The notes beneath the pieces are model-generated. The model had not been told where the DNA came from. It made no database searches and saw only the letters and a list, made by a program, of their open reading frames with translations. DNA of 64,000 bases, from the NCBI RefSeq assembly GCF_001439665.1, contig NZ_LMAK01000067.1:62001-126000 (forward strand), in the 5' to 3' direction. Shown piece by piece: positions 26,585-35,569 of this stretch; within the stretch, counting starts at the first letter, position 1; the number at the start of each line of letters is the position of its first letter. The stretch comes from Formosa algae. GTDB lineage: Bacteria; Bacteroidota; Bacteroidia; Flavobacteriales; Flavobacteriaceae. The position numbers and the translations under genes are program-made.

Positions 26585-27258
26585 TAATCTACAAACTTAT
26601 AACCCACACCTTTTACGGTTTTAAAACAGTGGTCTCCAATTTTTTCGCGAAGTTTACGAATGTGAACATCTATAGTTCGTCCTCCAACAACCACTTCGTT
26701 ACCCCACACTTTATCTAAAATTTCTTCACGCTTAAACACTTTTCCTGGTTTAGAAGCTAATAATGATAAAAGTTCAAATTCTTTTCTAGGCAAAACAATT
26801 TCTTCATCTTCCAAAACAATTTTATACTCGTCTCTATTAATTGTCAAGGCTCCAATTTTAACAATAGATTCGTTTACAGTATCTTCTTTTAAACGTCTTA
26901 ATAAAGCTTTTACTTTACTTACTAAAACCTTTGGTTTTACGGGCTTTGTTATATAATCATCTGCTCCAGCATCAAAACCTGCTACCTGAGAGTAGTCTTC
27001 GCCTCTTGCTGTTAAAAACGTAATAATTGTATCTTTTAATTCTGGAATATTTCTAATTTGTTCGCAAGCTTCAATACCATCCATTTCTGGCATCATCACA
27101 TCCATAATAATAAGTTGTGGACGTTCTTTTTTAGCTTTTTTCACGGCTTCAATTCCGTTTTCTGCGGTAATGACTTCGTAGCCTTCAGAAGACAAATTAT
27201 AACCTACTATTTCTAAAATATCCGGTTCATCATCAACCAACAAAATTTTTATATTCAT
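26584..27258 (-). CDS. OmpR/PhoB family response regulator
   Basis: This 224-residue two-domain regulator has a receiver domain with acidic pocket DDE (residues 9-11), phospho-acceptor Asp53 in LIIMDVMMPEMDG and the conserved Lys in DDYITKPVKP. A winged-helix OmpR-type DNA-binding domain follows (ELLSLLASKPGKVFKREEILDKVWG ... VDVHIRKLREKIGD). It precedes its kinase in the same operon. A TATCTTTG -7 element 31 bases before the ATG supports this start. Confidence 0.94.
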   Translation of the reverse strand: MNIKILLVDDEPDILEIVGYNLSSEGYEVITAENGIEAVKKAKKERPQLIIMDVMMPEMDGIEACEQIRNIPELKDTIITFLTARGEDYSQVAGFDAGADDYITKPVKPKVLVSKVKALLRRLKEDTVNESIVKIGALTINRDEYKIVLEDEEIVLPRKEFELLSLLASKPGKVFKREEILDKVWGNEVVVGGRTIDVHIRKLREKIGDHCFKTVKGVGYKFVD

Positions 27259-27288
27259 TTTTAGTTTATTAAAATGTTATTTAATCTT

Positions 27289-27296
27289 CAAAGATA
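27289..27296 (-). promoter_or_regulatory. -7 element of the two-component operon
   Basis: TATCTTTG on the minus strand matches TAnnTTTG exactly and lies 31 bases before the response-regulator ATG. Upstream TTG triplets are not at a good distance. Confidence 0.55.
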
Positions 27297-27455
27297 AAAT
27301 ATATAACAATCATTCTTAAGAAACAATTTTTTAATAACAATAACGTAACCTGAATATTACACTTTAATAATTTAAGCACAACAAAATCGTAGTTTAACAA
27401 ATAATGGTCTGAAATTTGTAGAGGTTTTATTACCTTTATATATTATTTTGATTAG

Positions 27456-27788
27456 ATGGGAAAAAACTACTTACTTACATTATTAACGTGTTCCTTGTTT
27501 TTTATAATATCCTTTACCGCCCAAGCACAGTCGGTAGATGCTGATATGACGCAAAACATTGAAGAACTTTCTATTTACCCTAACCCAGTGAGTAACGGTA
27601 AATTATATATAGTTACTAAAGAGAATCTTACTAAAGACATTGAAATTTTTAATGTCTTAGGAAAACGCATCTTGCAAACTACTTTATTTGGAAAAGAGAT
27701 AAACATCTCTAAATTAAACCCTGGTATTTACATCATTAAAATTAAAGAAAACAATATTTCTACAACTAGAAAGCTTGTAGTGAGATAA
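27456..27788 (+). CDS. Mini-protein consisting of a T9SS type A sorting domain
   Basis: The 110-residue protein has a Sec signal peptide (hydrophobic residues 8-22, cut near AQAQ-S at 25), a linker of only about 12 residues, and a T9SS type A C-terminal sorting domain (ELSIYPNPVSNGKLYIV ... FNVLGKRI ... ISKLNPGIYIIKI ... TTRKLVVR). No passenger domain is present. After signal and sorting domain removal almost nothing would remain, so it may act as the domain itself or be a remnant of a larger secreted protein. It has its own terminator at 27843. Confidence 0.85.
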   Translation: MGKNYLLTLLTCSLFFIISFTAQAQSVDADMTQNIEELSIYPNPVSNGKLYIVTKENLTKDIEIFNVLGKRILQTTLFGKEINISKLNPGIYIIKIKENNISTTRKLVVR

Positions 27789-27842
27789 CGATAATTGATT
27801 TTAATTATTGTTATTCGCATTCTTTTTTAAACCTATATTATA

Positions 27843-27868
27843 AGCGTTGCTCTTGGCAATGCTTTTTT
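27843..27868 (+). terminator. Terminator of the T9SS mini-protein gene
   Basis: The stem AGCGTTGC/GCAATGCT with a 5-base loop is followed by TTTTTT. It overlaps the -33 part of the next promoter. Confidence 0.78.
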
Positions 27869-27884
27869 ATTTTAACTACTTTTG
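27853..27884 (+). promoter_or_regulatory. Promoter of the LuxE-like gene
   Basis: TTG at 27853-27855, a 21-base spacer and TACTTTTG at 27877-27884 fit the consensus. The -33 triplet lies within the loop of the preceding terminator; the leader to the ATG is about 24 bases. Confidence 0.68.
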
Positions 27885-27907
27885 CAGTTGTTTTTTACTT
27901 TAAAACT

Positions 27908-28888
27908 ATGATTAATACTCAAGACATATTTAATATTAAAACGGAAGCCCAATTTAATGAGCATGCATTGAACGTATTTCAATTTCAGTTTAAAAACAAT
28001 CGTACCTATAGATCGTTTTGCGACTTACTATATGTACACCCAAGCGACGTTAAATACTACAAAGACATTCCGTTTTTACCAATCGAATTTTTTAAAACTC
28101 GAGAGATTCTAAGTAGTACAGATCCTGCAGAATGTACATTTTCTAGTAGCGGAACCACCGGAAGCGTAACAAGTAAACATATAGTAACCGATGTTTCTAT
28201 ATACGAAGACAGCTTTAGAAATGGGTTTAAAGACGCTTATGGCGACATTAAAGACTATGTGGTTTTAGCCTTATTACCATCGTACTTAGAACGTAACGGA
28301 TCGTCTTTAATTTATATGGTTAATGATATGATAAATCAATCTAACCATCCTGAAAGCGGATTTTATTTAAATAATTTAAGTGATTTAAAATCGAAATTAG
28401 AAGAACTCGATGCTCGCGGACAAAAAGTCTTATTAATAGGCGTATCTTTTGCTTTATTAGATTTGGTTGAAGCCCATCAATTTAATCTAAAGCATTCCAT
28501 AATTATGGAAACTGGAGGTATGAAAGGTCGCAGAAAAGAACTTATTAGAACCGAATTACACGACATTTTAAAGGCCGGATTTGGTGTTAACGAAATACAC
28601 AGTGAATACGGCATGACAGAACTTTTAAGTCAGGGCTATTCTAAAGGACACGGTATTTTTAATTGTCCGCCATGGATGAAAATTTTAACGCGTGATCCAG
28701 AAGACGCGCTCACAATTCAAACTGAAGGAAAAACAGGTGGTATTAATGTTATAGATTTGGCAAATGTAAATTCTTGTGCTTTTATTGCTACTCAAGATTT
28801 AGGAAAAATTACAGGAAACAACGCTTTTGAAGTGATAGGCCGTTTTGACAATTCAGATATTAGAGGCTGTAATTTAATGGCCTTATAA
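27908..28888 (+). CDS. LuxE/PaaK-type acyl-activating (acyl-protein synthetase-like) protein
   Basis: This 326-residue protein belongs to the ANL (adenylate-forming) superfamily. It has the phosphate loop SSSGTTGS at residues 79-86 and the adenylate motif SEYGMTELLSQ near residue 235, and it matches the short LuxE-like subgroup without the large C-terminal domain. LuxE activates fatty acids in bioluminescence, but no luxCDAB genes are present. In Bacteroidota such proteins occur singly and their acyl substrate is unknown. It has its own promoter. Confidence 0.85.
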   Translation: MINTQDIFNIKTEAQFNEHALNVFQFQFKNNRTYRSFCDLLYVHPSDVKYYKDIPFLPIEFFKTREILSSTDPAECTFSSSGTTGSVTSKHIVTDVSIYEDSFRNGFKDAYGDIKDYVVLALLPSYLERNGSSLIYMVNDMINQSNHPESGFYLNNLSDLKSKLEELDARGQKVLLIGVSFALLDLVEAHQFNLKHSIIMETGGMKGRRKELIRTELHDILKAGFGVNEIHSEYGMTELLSQGYSKGHGIFNCPPWMKILTRDPEDALTIQTEGKTGGINVIDLANVNSCAFIATQDLGKITGNNAFEVIGRFDNSDIRGCNLMAL

Positions 28889-29024
28889 CCAGCATTTAAA
28901 ACTTTAACATTTTATTAAATAAATATAGTGAAAGTAAACGCTTTAACTGGCGACTACATTAAAACCTATTAGTCTTTATGTTCATTAAAGATAATTTGGT
29001 TTTTAATGGTTAGTTGGTTTTTTT

Positions 29025-29055
29025 TGAAGCCGGATTATATTCTAATCCGGCTTCA
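29025..29055. terminator. Strong hairpin between convergent genes
   Basis: A perfect 13-bp inverted repeat (TGAAGCCGGATTA/TAATCCGGCTTCA) with a 5-base loop lies between the LuxE-like gene and tyrS. It has a T-run before it rather than after it on the plus strand, so it is not a textbook intrinsic terminator for either gene, although position suggests that role. Confidence 0.5.
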
Positions 29056-29066
29056 TTATGTTTAAA

Positions 29067-30371
29067 CTATACCACTTTTACGATATATGTGTTACGTTTA
29101 CCTTTATTGATAATAATATAACTATCGTTAATTAAATCGTCTGTACTTAATTTATAATCTTCTTTTACTTTCTCTTTATTTACAGCAACTGCATTTTCTT
29201 TTAGCGCACGTCTGGCTTCACTATTAGAGCCTAAGAAATTAGTTTTTGCTGCAAGAATTGCAATCATATCTATATCTTCCAACTCAGCTTTTGTAATCTC
29301 GGCCATTGGCACACCTTCAAACACATCTAAAAATGTTTTCTCATCTAAGGTTTTAATATCTGCTTTAAACGATTTTGAGAATAATATGTTTGATGCTTTT
29401 TCAGCATTTTCAAATTCTTCTTTAGAATGCACAAATGTTGTTAACTCTTCAGCTAATTTCTTTTGTAACAATCTTAAATGTGGCATTTCCTTATGATCAG
29501 CAATTAAAGCGTCAATCGTTGCTTTATCTAAAAAGGTAAAGATTTTTATATACTTTTCAGCATCTTCATCTGTCGTGTTTAACCAAAATTGGTAGAATTT
29601 GTACACAGATGTTTTATCGGCATCTAACCATACATTTCCGCCTTCACTTTTTCCAAACTTAGAACCGTCTGCTTTTGTAATTAACGGACACGTCATGGCA
29701 AATGCTTTGGACTCTACACCAGGATTCATACGTCTTACCAATTCTGTACCTGTAGTAATATTTCCCCATTGGTCACTACCTCCCATTTGTAGTAAACAGT
29801 TGTAGTTTTTATGTAAATGGTAAAAATCGTACCCTTGTATTAATTGGTAAGTAAATTCTGTAAACGACATCCCAACGTTTCCTTCATCTCCTGATAAACG
29901 TTTTTTTACAGAATCTTTAGCCATCATGTAATTTACGGTGATACGTTTACCTACATCACGGGCAAAATCGATAAATGAAAAATCTTTCATCCAATCGTAA
30001 TTATTCACCAACACAGGAGCATTGTCTGCAGTAGATTCAAAATTTAAGAAACGAGATAATACGCTTTTAATTCCGGCAACATTTTTTGCAAGAGTTGCTT
30101 CGTCTAACAAATTACGTTCGTCACTTTTCCCTGAAGGATCACCAATCATACCTGTTGCGCCACCGACTAAAGCCATAGGCTTATGCCCTGCTTTTTCTAA
30201 ATGAACCAAGATAATTATGGGTACTAAACTTCCAATATGTAAAGAATCTGAAGTGGGATCGAAACCAATATAGGCGGTTGTCATTTCTTTATTCAATTGA
30301 TCTTCAGTTCCAGGCATGATATCGTGTACCAAACCTCTCCAAGTTAATTCTTCAACAAAATTCTCAGTCAT
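29067..30371 (-). CDS. tyrS: Tyrosyl-tRNA synthetase
   Basis: This class I synthetase charges tRNA-Tyr. The HIGH-type motif is [10 protein letters not shown], the KMSKS-type motif is KFGKSEG, and a C-terminal S4-like RNA-binding domain follows ([23 protein letters not shown]). I start at the ATG at 30371 ([14 protein letters not shown]), giving 434 residues, the normal length. The open frame extends to a TTG at 30401, but that codon is part of the -7 promoter element TATCTTTG. Confidence 0.97.
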   Translation of the reverse strand: MTENFVEELTWRGLVHDIMPGTEDQLNKEMTTAYIGFDPTSDSLHIGSLVPIIILVHLEKAGHKPMALVGGATGMIGDPSGKSDERNLLDEATLAKNVAGIKSVLSRFLNFESTADNAPVLVNNYDWMKDFSFIDFARDVGKRITVNYMMAKDSVKKRLSGDEGNVGMSFTEFTYQLIQGYDFYHLHKNYNCLLQMGGSDQWGNITTGTELVRRMNPGVESKAFAMTCPLITKADGSKFGKSEGGNVWLDADKTSVYKFYQFWLNTTDEDAEKYIKIFTFLDKATIDALIADHKEMPHLRLLQKKLAEELTTFVHSKEEFENAEKASNILFSKSFKADIKTLDEKTFLDVFEGVPMAEITKAELEDIDMIAILAAKTNFLGSNSEARRALKENAVAVNKEKVKEDYKLSTDDLINDSYIIINKGKRNTYIVKVV

Positions 30372-30398
30372 TATTTCTAAAATTTTAATAATCTCTTG

Positions 30399-30406
30399 CA
30401 AAGATA
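30399..30406 (-). promoter_or_regulatory. -7 element of tyrS
   Basis: TATCTTTG on the minus strand is an exact TAnnTTTG match, 28 bases before the ATG. It overlaps the alternative TTG start and so excludes it. No -33 TTG was found. Confidence 0.6.
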
Positions 30407-30457
30407 AAAATCGTAGTATAATTACCCCTATATTAAATAATTCTTTACCTTAGATTT

Positions 30458-31462
30458 ATGATTTTAGTTACAGGAGGCACAGGACTTGTTGGTTCGCATT
30501 TACTTTATAAACTCGCGAGCAACAACCAAAAGGTAAGAGCAATTTACAGATCGGAACACAAACTAGACATTACAAGGCGTGTCTTTTCTTATTACTCACA
30601 AGACACCTCTCTATTTGAGTCTATTGAATGGATTAAAGCCGATGTATTAAACATTCCTGATTTAGAAATTGCTTTTAAAGATATTACACAAGTTTACCAT
30701 TGTGCCGCTTTAGTTTCTTTTGATCCTAATGACTATATCGCTTTAAAACGCACAAACACGCTTGGTACTGCAAACATTGTAAATTTATGCTTAAGTTTTA
30801 AGGTTAATAAATTATGTTATGTCAGTTCTATAGCTACTTTAGGAACGTCGTTAACCAACGCTCCCATTACGGAAGAAACATACTGGAATCCAGAAGAAGA
30901 TAACAATGTATACGCCATTACTAAATATGGTGCAGAAATGGAAGTTTGGCGTGGCACCCAAGAAGGACTTCATGCGGTTATTATAAATCCTGGTGTTATT
31001 TTAGGAAGTGGTACATGGAATCAGGGAAGCGGAAATTTATTTAAACGTGTTTACGATGGCTTAAAATATTACACTAATGGTGTTACTGGTTTTGTTGCAG
31101 TGGAAGATGTTGTGACTATTATGATAAATTTAATGGACACAGATGTTAAAAATGAAAGTTATATAGTGATTTCAGAACATTGGAGTTACAAAAAACTATT
31201 ACAAACTATAGCGACTCACTTTGGAGTACATTTACCTAAAAAAGAGGTACAACCTTGGCAAGCAAAATTGGGTTGGCGACTAGATTGGTTACGCCATAAA
31301 CTTACGAGAAAACCGCGTTTACTTAGTAAACAACTGGCCAAAACTATTAATACAACATCTAACTATAGTACAGCTAAAATAACAACACTGTTAAACTATA
31401 ACTGGATCCCAATCGAAACAAGTATTGCTTCTATTTGTAAACAGTTTAAAAACGACCTTTAA
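30458..31462 (+). CDS. NAD-dependent epimerase/dehydratase (extended SDR)
   Basis: This 334-residue Rossmann protein has the nucleotide-binding motif TGGTGLVG at residues 5-12, the catalytic Tyr-Lys pair in YAITKYGAE near residue 150 and an upstream Ser in CYVSSIATLG. It is of the dihydroflavonol-4-reductase-like branch of extended SDRs. The substrate is unknown. It is transcribed divergently from tyrS and overlaps the convergent DUF4296 gene by 4 bases. Confidence 0.85.
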   Translation: MILVTGGTGLVGSHLLYKLASNNQKVRAIYRSEHKLDITRRVFSYYSQDTSLFESIEWIKADVLNIPDLEIAFKDITQVYHCAALVSFDPNDYIALKRTNTLGTANIVNLCLSFKVNKLCYVSSIATLGTSLTNAPITEETYWNPEEDNNVYAITKYGAEMEVWRGTQEGLHAVIINPGVILGSGTWNQGSGNLFKRVYDGLKYYTNGVTGFVAVEDVVTIMINLMDTDVKNESYIVISEHWSYKKLLQTIATHFGVHLPKKEVQPWQAKLGWRLDWLRHKLTRKPRLLSKQLAKTINTTSNYSTAKITTLLNYNWIPIETSIASICKQFKNDL

Positions 31463-31941
31463 TCTTCTGATTTTTTTTCTAAAGATTTTAAATTCTCAGG
31501 TTTTAAGTTTTTAATTTCTCTATGTTTTGTAGGAATTAAGTCCGGTTCTTTTATCTTACTTATAGAATCTGCTTTACGTTTCGCTTCGGCTTCTTCGTCC
31601 TGAATGTCTTGAAATTTTTGTTTAAGCACCTTTAGACTATCGTCTGCTTTCTCGTATATAGCCTCATAATCGTCTAAATTAAAGGTATAATATTCATTAC
31701 TTTCTGCAAACTGCAAACTGTCTATATTATATTTATCGTAGATATAAGATTGTAAGGTTATCCCGTTACTATCTAGATTTTTTTTATCGAAACCTCGTGT
31801 TGCAGACAATAAACTCATATCAATAATAATATTAAGCATCTTGTCTTTAGAAATCAGATTTTTTGGTTTTTCTGGTTTAGAAACTTGATGACAAGACACC
31901 ATTATTAATACGACTAATACACCTAAAATTAAACGTTTCAT
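31459..31941 (-). CDS. DUF4296 lipoprotein
   Basis: The 160-residue protein has a lipoprotein signal ending MVSC (Cys17), a DUF4296 region (KMLNIIIDMSLLSATRG ... YIYDKYNIDSLQFAESNEYYT) and a charged coiled-coil-like tail rich in Glu and Lys. The family is confined to Bacteroidota and has no known function. Its ATG directly follows the pyrC stop (TAGATG), which places it in the pyrC operon. Confidence 0.85.
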   Translation of the reverse strand: MKRLILGVLVVLIMVSCHQVSKPEKPKNLISKDKMLNIIIDMSLLSATRGFDKKNLDSNGITLQSYIYDKYNIDSLQFAESNEYYTFNLDDYEAIYEKADDSLKVLKQKFQDIQDEEAEAKRKADSISKIKEPDLIPTKHREIKNLKPENLKSLEKKSED

Positions 31942-33288
31942 CTATCTATCAAAAGTTAAACGTTTTGCTGCTTTAACGTTGTTGAATTTAAAATTATGAT
32001 ATACCAATTCCCCATTTAAGAAAGTATCAGTAATACGCGATTTAAAGGTTGTTCCTTCAAAAGGAGACCATTGGCATTTGTATAAAATATTTTCTTTGGT
32101 AACCGTCCAAGGATTATTTAAATCTACCACCACTAAATCTGCATAATGTCCCACTTTAATAAATCCTCTTTTTTCTACTTGAAATAATATAGCAGGATTA
32201 TGGCACATTTTTTCTACCACTTTTTCTATAGAAATTTTACCACGATGGTGCATCTCTAACATAGCGGGTAAAGCATGTTGTACTAATGGGCCACCTGAAG
32301 GCGCTTTAGTATAAATATTTTGTTTTTCTTCTAAAGTATGCGGCGCATGGTCTGTCGCCACAACATCGATACGTCCATCTAAAAGCGCATCCCAAAGTTG
32401 GTCTTGATCCTTTTCTGTTTTAACCGCAGGATTCCATTTAATAAACGTGCCTTTTTTCTCGTAATCGGCATCTGTAAACCACAAATGGTGAATACAAACT
32501 TCTGCAGTAATTTTCTTATCCTTTAAAGGAATTTTATTCGAAAACAATTTAGTTTCCTTTCCTGTAGATAAATGAAACACGTGTAACCTTGCTCCTGTTT
32601 TCTTAGCCAATTCTATAGCTTGAGACGACGATAAATAGCAGGCTTCTTCACTACGAATTTCCGGATGATATTTAATAGGAATATCTTCTCCGTACTTTTC
32701 TTTATAAGCTTCAAAGTTTGTTCTAATCGTTTGTTCATCTTCACAATGTACAGCGATTAACATATCTACTTTTGAAAAAATCTCTTCTAAAACTTTCGGA
32801 TTATCAACCAGCATATTCCCTGTAGAAGATCCTAAGAATAATTTTAAAGCCGCTACATTTTTAGTATCAACTTTTAAAATTTCTTCTAAATTATCGTTAG
32901 TTCCTCCAAACATAAATGAATAATTAGCGTGCGAAGTTTCTGCAGCGATAGCAAATTTTTCGTCTAATTTTTCAATAGTTGTAGTTTGCGGAATGGTATT
33001 TGGCATTTCTATAAAAGACGTAATTCCACCAGCAATGGCGGCCTTAGACTCTGTAGCAATATTTGCTTTTTGTGTTAATCCAGGCTCTCTAAAATGCACT
33101 TGGTCGTCTATAACTCCAGGCATAACATACTTGCCTTCTGCATCAAAAACCTGAACTTCAGAAGATTTTGCACTTATAGATTCGCCTACTTCTTTAATAA
33201 ATTCGCCTTCAATTAAAATGTCGCCTTCAAAAATTTCGCCTTCATTTACAATCTTTGCGTTTTTTATAAGTACTTGTTTTAGCTGCAT
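31942..33288 (-). CDS. pyrC: Dihydroorotase, class I-like
   Basis: This 448-residue amidohydrolase makes dihydroorotate in pyrimidine synthesis. Visible motifs: PGVIDDQVHFREPGL, the metal-bridging Lys region ALKLFLGSSTG, VHCEDE, LHVFHLST and ATDHAPHT. The first metal-binding HxH reads QVH (Gln63, His65), so one of the usual zinc-ligand histidines is absent; I recall this variant from other Bacteroidota dihydroorotases. It follows the GT2 gene by 4 bases and is joined to DUF4296. Confidence 0.9.
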   Translation of the reverse strand: MQLKQVLIKNAKIVNEGEIFEGDILIEGEFIKEVGESISAKSSEVQVFDAEGKYVMPGVIDDQVHFREPGLTQKANIATESKAAIAGGITSFIEMPNTIPQTTTIEKLDEKFAIAAETSHANYSFMFGGTNDNLEEILKVDTKNVAALKLFLGSSTGNMLVDNPKVLEEIFSKVDMLIAVHCEDEQTIRTNFEAYKEKYGEDIPIKYHPEIRSEEACYLSSSQAIELAKKTGARLHVFHLSTGKETKLFSNKIPLKDKKITAEVCIHHLWFTDADYEKKGTFIKWNPAVKTEKDQDQLWDALLDGRIDVVATDHAPHTLEEKQNIYTKAPSGGPLVQHALPAMLEMHHRGKISIEKVVEKMCHNPAILFQVEKRGFIKVGHYADLVVVDLNNPWTVTKENILYKCQWSPFEGTTFKSRITDTFLNGELVYHNFKFNNVKAAKRLTFDR

Positions 33289-33292
33289 AATG

Positions 33293-34018
33293 TTACTGTC
33301 TTTTAAATATACTTTTCAATTTCATTGAAATAACACCAAAAATAGCTTCAGAGATAATCCCTGAACTTAATTTTGATTCTCCTTTGGTTCTATCGGTAAA
33401 AATTACCGGTACTTCTTCAATTTTAAAATTCTTAATGTAAGCTTTAAATTTCATTTCTATTTGAAATGCATAGCCAACAAATTTAATTTTATCTAAATTA
33501 ATAGTCTCCAAAACTTCGCGTTTATAACACACAAATCCAGCTGTGGTGTCATGAATTTTCATTCCTGTAATAACTCGCACGTATTTAGATGCCATATAAG
33601 ACATTAACACACGGTTCATAGGCCAATTTACCACGTTTACACCTTTTACGTAACGGGACCCAATAGATAAATCGGCTCCAGAAACTGCACAAGCGTTATA
33701 CAAACGTACTAAATCTGATGGATTATGAGAAAAATCGGCATCCATTTCAAAAATAAATTTATAACTGTGTTTTAAACACCATTTAAATCCATGTATGTAG
33801 GCTGTACCTAAACCCGATTTTCCTTGTCTGACTTCTAAAAATAAACGCTCAGGAAACTCTTCTTGCAATGCCTTTACTTTTAAAGCTGTTAAATCTGGCG
33901 AATTATCGTCGACAACAAGAACATTAAAGTCCTTTACTTGCGAAAATACGGCCCTGATTATGGCCTCAATATTTTCAATCTCGTTATATGTAGGGATTAT
34001 GACTATAGAGTCTTTCAC
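33293..34018 (-). CDS. GT2 glycosyltransferase, polyprenol-phosphate mannose synthase type
   Basis: The 241-residue GT-A fold enzyme begins SIVIIPTYNEIENIEAII and has VVDDNSPD, the metal-binding EMDADFSHNP and TTAGFVCYKREVL, the pattern of single-domain dolichol/polyprenol-phosphate mannose synthases. It has no C-terminal membrane helices. It would load a sugar from GDP- or UDP-donor onto polyprenyl phosphate for use at the membrane; the sugar is not determined by the sequence. First gene of the GT2-pyrC-DUF4296 operon. Confidence 0.87.
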   Translation of the reverse strand: MKDSIVIIPTYNEIENIEAIIRAVFSQVKDFNVLVVDDNSPDLTALKVKALQEEFPERLFLEVRQGKSGLGTAYIHGFKWCLKHSYKFIFEMDADFSHNPSDLVRLYNACAVSGADLSIGSRYVKGVNVVNWPMNRVLMSYMASKYVRVITGMKIHDTTAGFVCYKREVLETINLDKIKFVGYAFQIEMKFKAYIKNFKIEEVPVIFTDRTKGESKLSSGIISEAIFGVISMKLKSIFKRQ

Positions 34019-34127
34019 TTATAAATGCTATTAAGTTTACAAATGTACATCATTTCATAATTTCTTTTTTTAAAATATTTCTTAATAATTTGAATGTGAC
34101 TAATATTATTTTAAATAATTTTGACGC

Positions 34128-34775
34128 ATGCTTCGAGAAGTTACATATAACGAAATATTTACCATTTTAATTATGGTAGGCTTAATTAGTATTACTATTG
34201 CGAAAGCAAAATTTACGCATAGATTTAACGATTTAGCTGCTATTTTAACCACTTCTAAATATTTTAACATCTATTCTAGAGACCAAAAACTTATAGATCT
34301 TTTCGATCTTTTACTGCTCTCTAATTTTATAATTTCTACAGCAGTTTTTACGAGTATCTGTTTTAAAACCTTTTATAGCGATTTAAAGATAGAGACTAAT
34401 TTAATGCTTAATATCACCCTAGGCATAGGTGCTTTTTTGTTTGTGAAAATACTTTTTGAAAGATTAATTGCTAATATATTTAGTATGGACGATGTCATAG
34501 AACATTATATTTTTCAGAAAAAGACCTATAAAAATTACTTTGGCATGTTACTCATTCCAATAAATGCGTTTTTAATTTATAGCGTAACTCCATCAAAAAC
34601 AATTTTGTATATTGTACTTTCAATCTTCATGGTAATTTTAATAGTACGGTTGTCTACAACATTAAAACGTTATCAAAAATTAATAAAATCGAACCTTTTT
34701 TATTTTATTTTGTATCTTTGCACTCTCGAAATCGCACCTTATATTATTTTGTATAAATTTATTACAATGTATTAG
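34128..34775 (+). CDS. DUF4271 membrane protein
   Basis: The 215-residue protein has about six hydrophobic segments, spread over the whole length, and matches the DUF4271 family of Bacteroidota inner-membrane proteins. It precedes hemD by 23 bases, and the hemD promoter lies within its last codons. No function is known; the pairing with hemD recurs in Flavobacteriaceae as far as I remember. Confidence 0.8.
   Translation: MLREVTYNEIFTILIMVGLISITIAKAKFTHRFNDLAAILTTSKYFNIYSRDQKLIDLFDLLLLSNFIISTAVFTSICFKTFYSDLKIETNLMLNITLGIGAFLFVKILFERLIANIFSMDDVIEHYIFQKKTYKNYFGMLLIPINAFLIYSVTPSKTILYIVLSIFMVILIVRLSTTLKRYQKLIKSNLFYFILYLCTLEIAPYIILYKFITMY
34713..34720 (+). promoter_or_regulatory. -7 element upstream of hemD, inside the DUF4271 gene
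   Basis: TATCTTTG matches the consensus exactly and lies about 80 bases before the hemD ATG. hemD may therefore have a promoter of its own in addition to read-through. Confidence 0.5.
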
Positions 34776-34798
34776 GGTCAACTTAATAAAAAACGCTC

Positions 34799-35548
34799 AT
34801 GAAAGTGAAAACAATTTTAGTCTCTCAGCCAGAACCTAAAATAGAAAATTCTCCATATTTTGATCTTCAAGAAAAGCAAAAAGTAAAAATAGATTTCCGC
34901 CCTTTTATTCACGTAGAAGGAGTTCCTGCAAAAGAAATTAGACAGCAAAAAGTAGACCTTAATAACTACACTGCTATCATTTTAACTAGTCGTAATGCGG
35001 TAGATCACTTTTTTAGAGTTGCTGAAGAAATGCGTTTTAAAGTACCAGATTCAATGAAATATTTCTGCCAGTCTGAAGCCGTAGCGTATTACCTTCAAAA
35101 ATATGTGGTTTACAGAAAAAGAAAAATTTATGTTGGAAAACGTACTTTTCCTGAATTAACGCCTTTAATTAAGAAGTATAAGGACGAAAAATTCTTATTA
35201 CCAACTACAGACAAGTTAAAGCCAGAAGTACCACAAATATTAGATGGTTTAGGAATTGATTGGAAAGAAGCTGTATTTTACAAAACGGTAATTAGTGACT
35301 TATCTGATTTAGCAGATGTATTATATGATGTATTAGTGTTCTTTAGCCCATCGGGTATAGAATCTTTATTTCATAACTTTCCAGAATTTAAACAAAATGA
35401 CACGCGTATTGCCGTCTTTGGTAATACAACCATTAAAGCTGTTGAAGAAAAAGGCTTAAGAGTAGATATTTCTGCTCCTACTAAAGAAACGCCTTCAATG
35501 ACAATGGCTTTAGAGAAATATATTGAAAAAGCAAACAAAGGAAAATAA
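34799..35548 (+). CDS. hemD: Uroporphyrinogen-III synthase
   Basis: This 249-residue HemD-family protein begins VKTILVSQPEPKIENSPYF and has AIILTSRNAVDHFF and a second-domain block YDVLVFFSPSGIESLF. It closes the tetrapyrrole ring in haem synthesis. Sequence conservation in this family is low, so the call rests on the domain pattern, the length and the Flavobacterial gene order. It ends at a bidirectional terminator facing pckA. Confidence 0.88.
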   Translation: MKVKTILVSQPEPKIENSPYFDLQEKQKVKIDFRPFIHVEGVPAKEIRQQKVDLNNYTAIILTSRNAVDHFFRVAEEMRFKVPDSMKYFCQSEAVAYYLQKYVVYRKRKIYVGKRTFPELTPLIKKYKDEKFLLPTTDKLKPEVPQILDGLGIDWKEAVFYKTVISDLSDLADVLYDVLVFFSPSGIESLFHNFPEFKQNDTRIAVFGNTTIKAVEEKGLRVDISAPTKETPSMTMALEKYIEKANKGK

Positions 35549-35569
35549 TATCTTTGTTTTATAATTATA

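Noticed and set aside
25541-27258. True PhoBR phosphate regulon
   Set aside because: The two-component pair resembles PhoB/PhoR in type, but no pst, phoU or phosphatase genes are nearby, so I did not assign the gene symbols.
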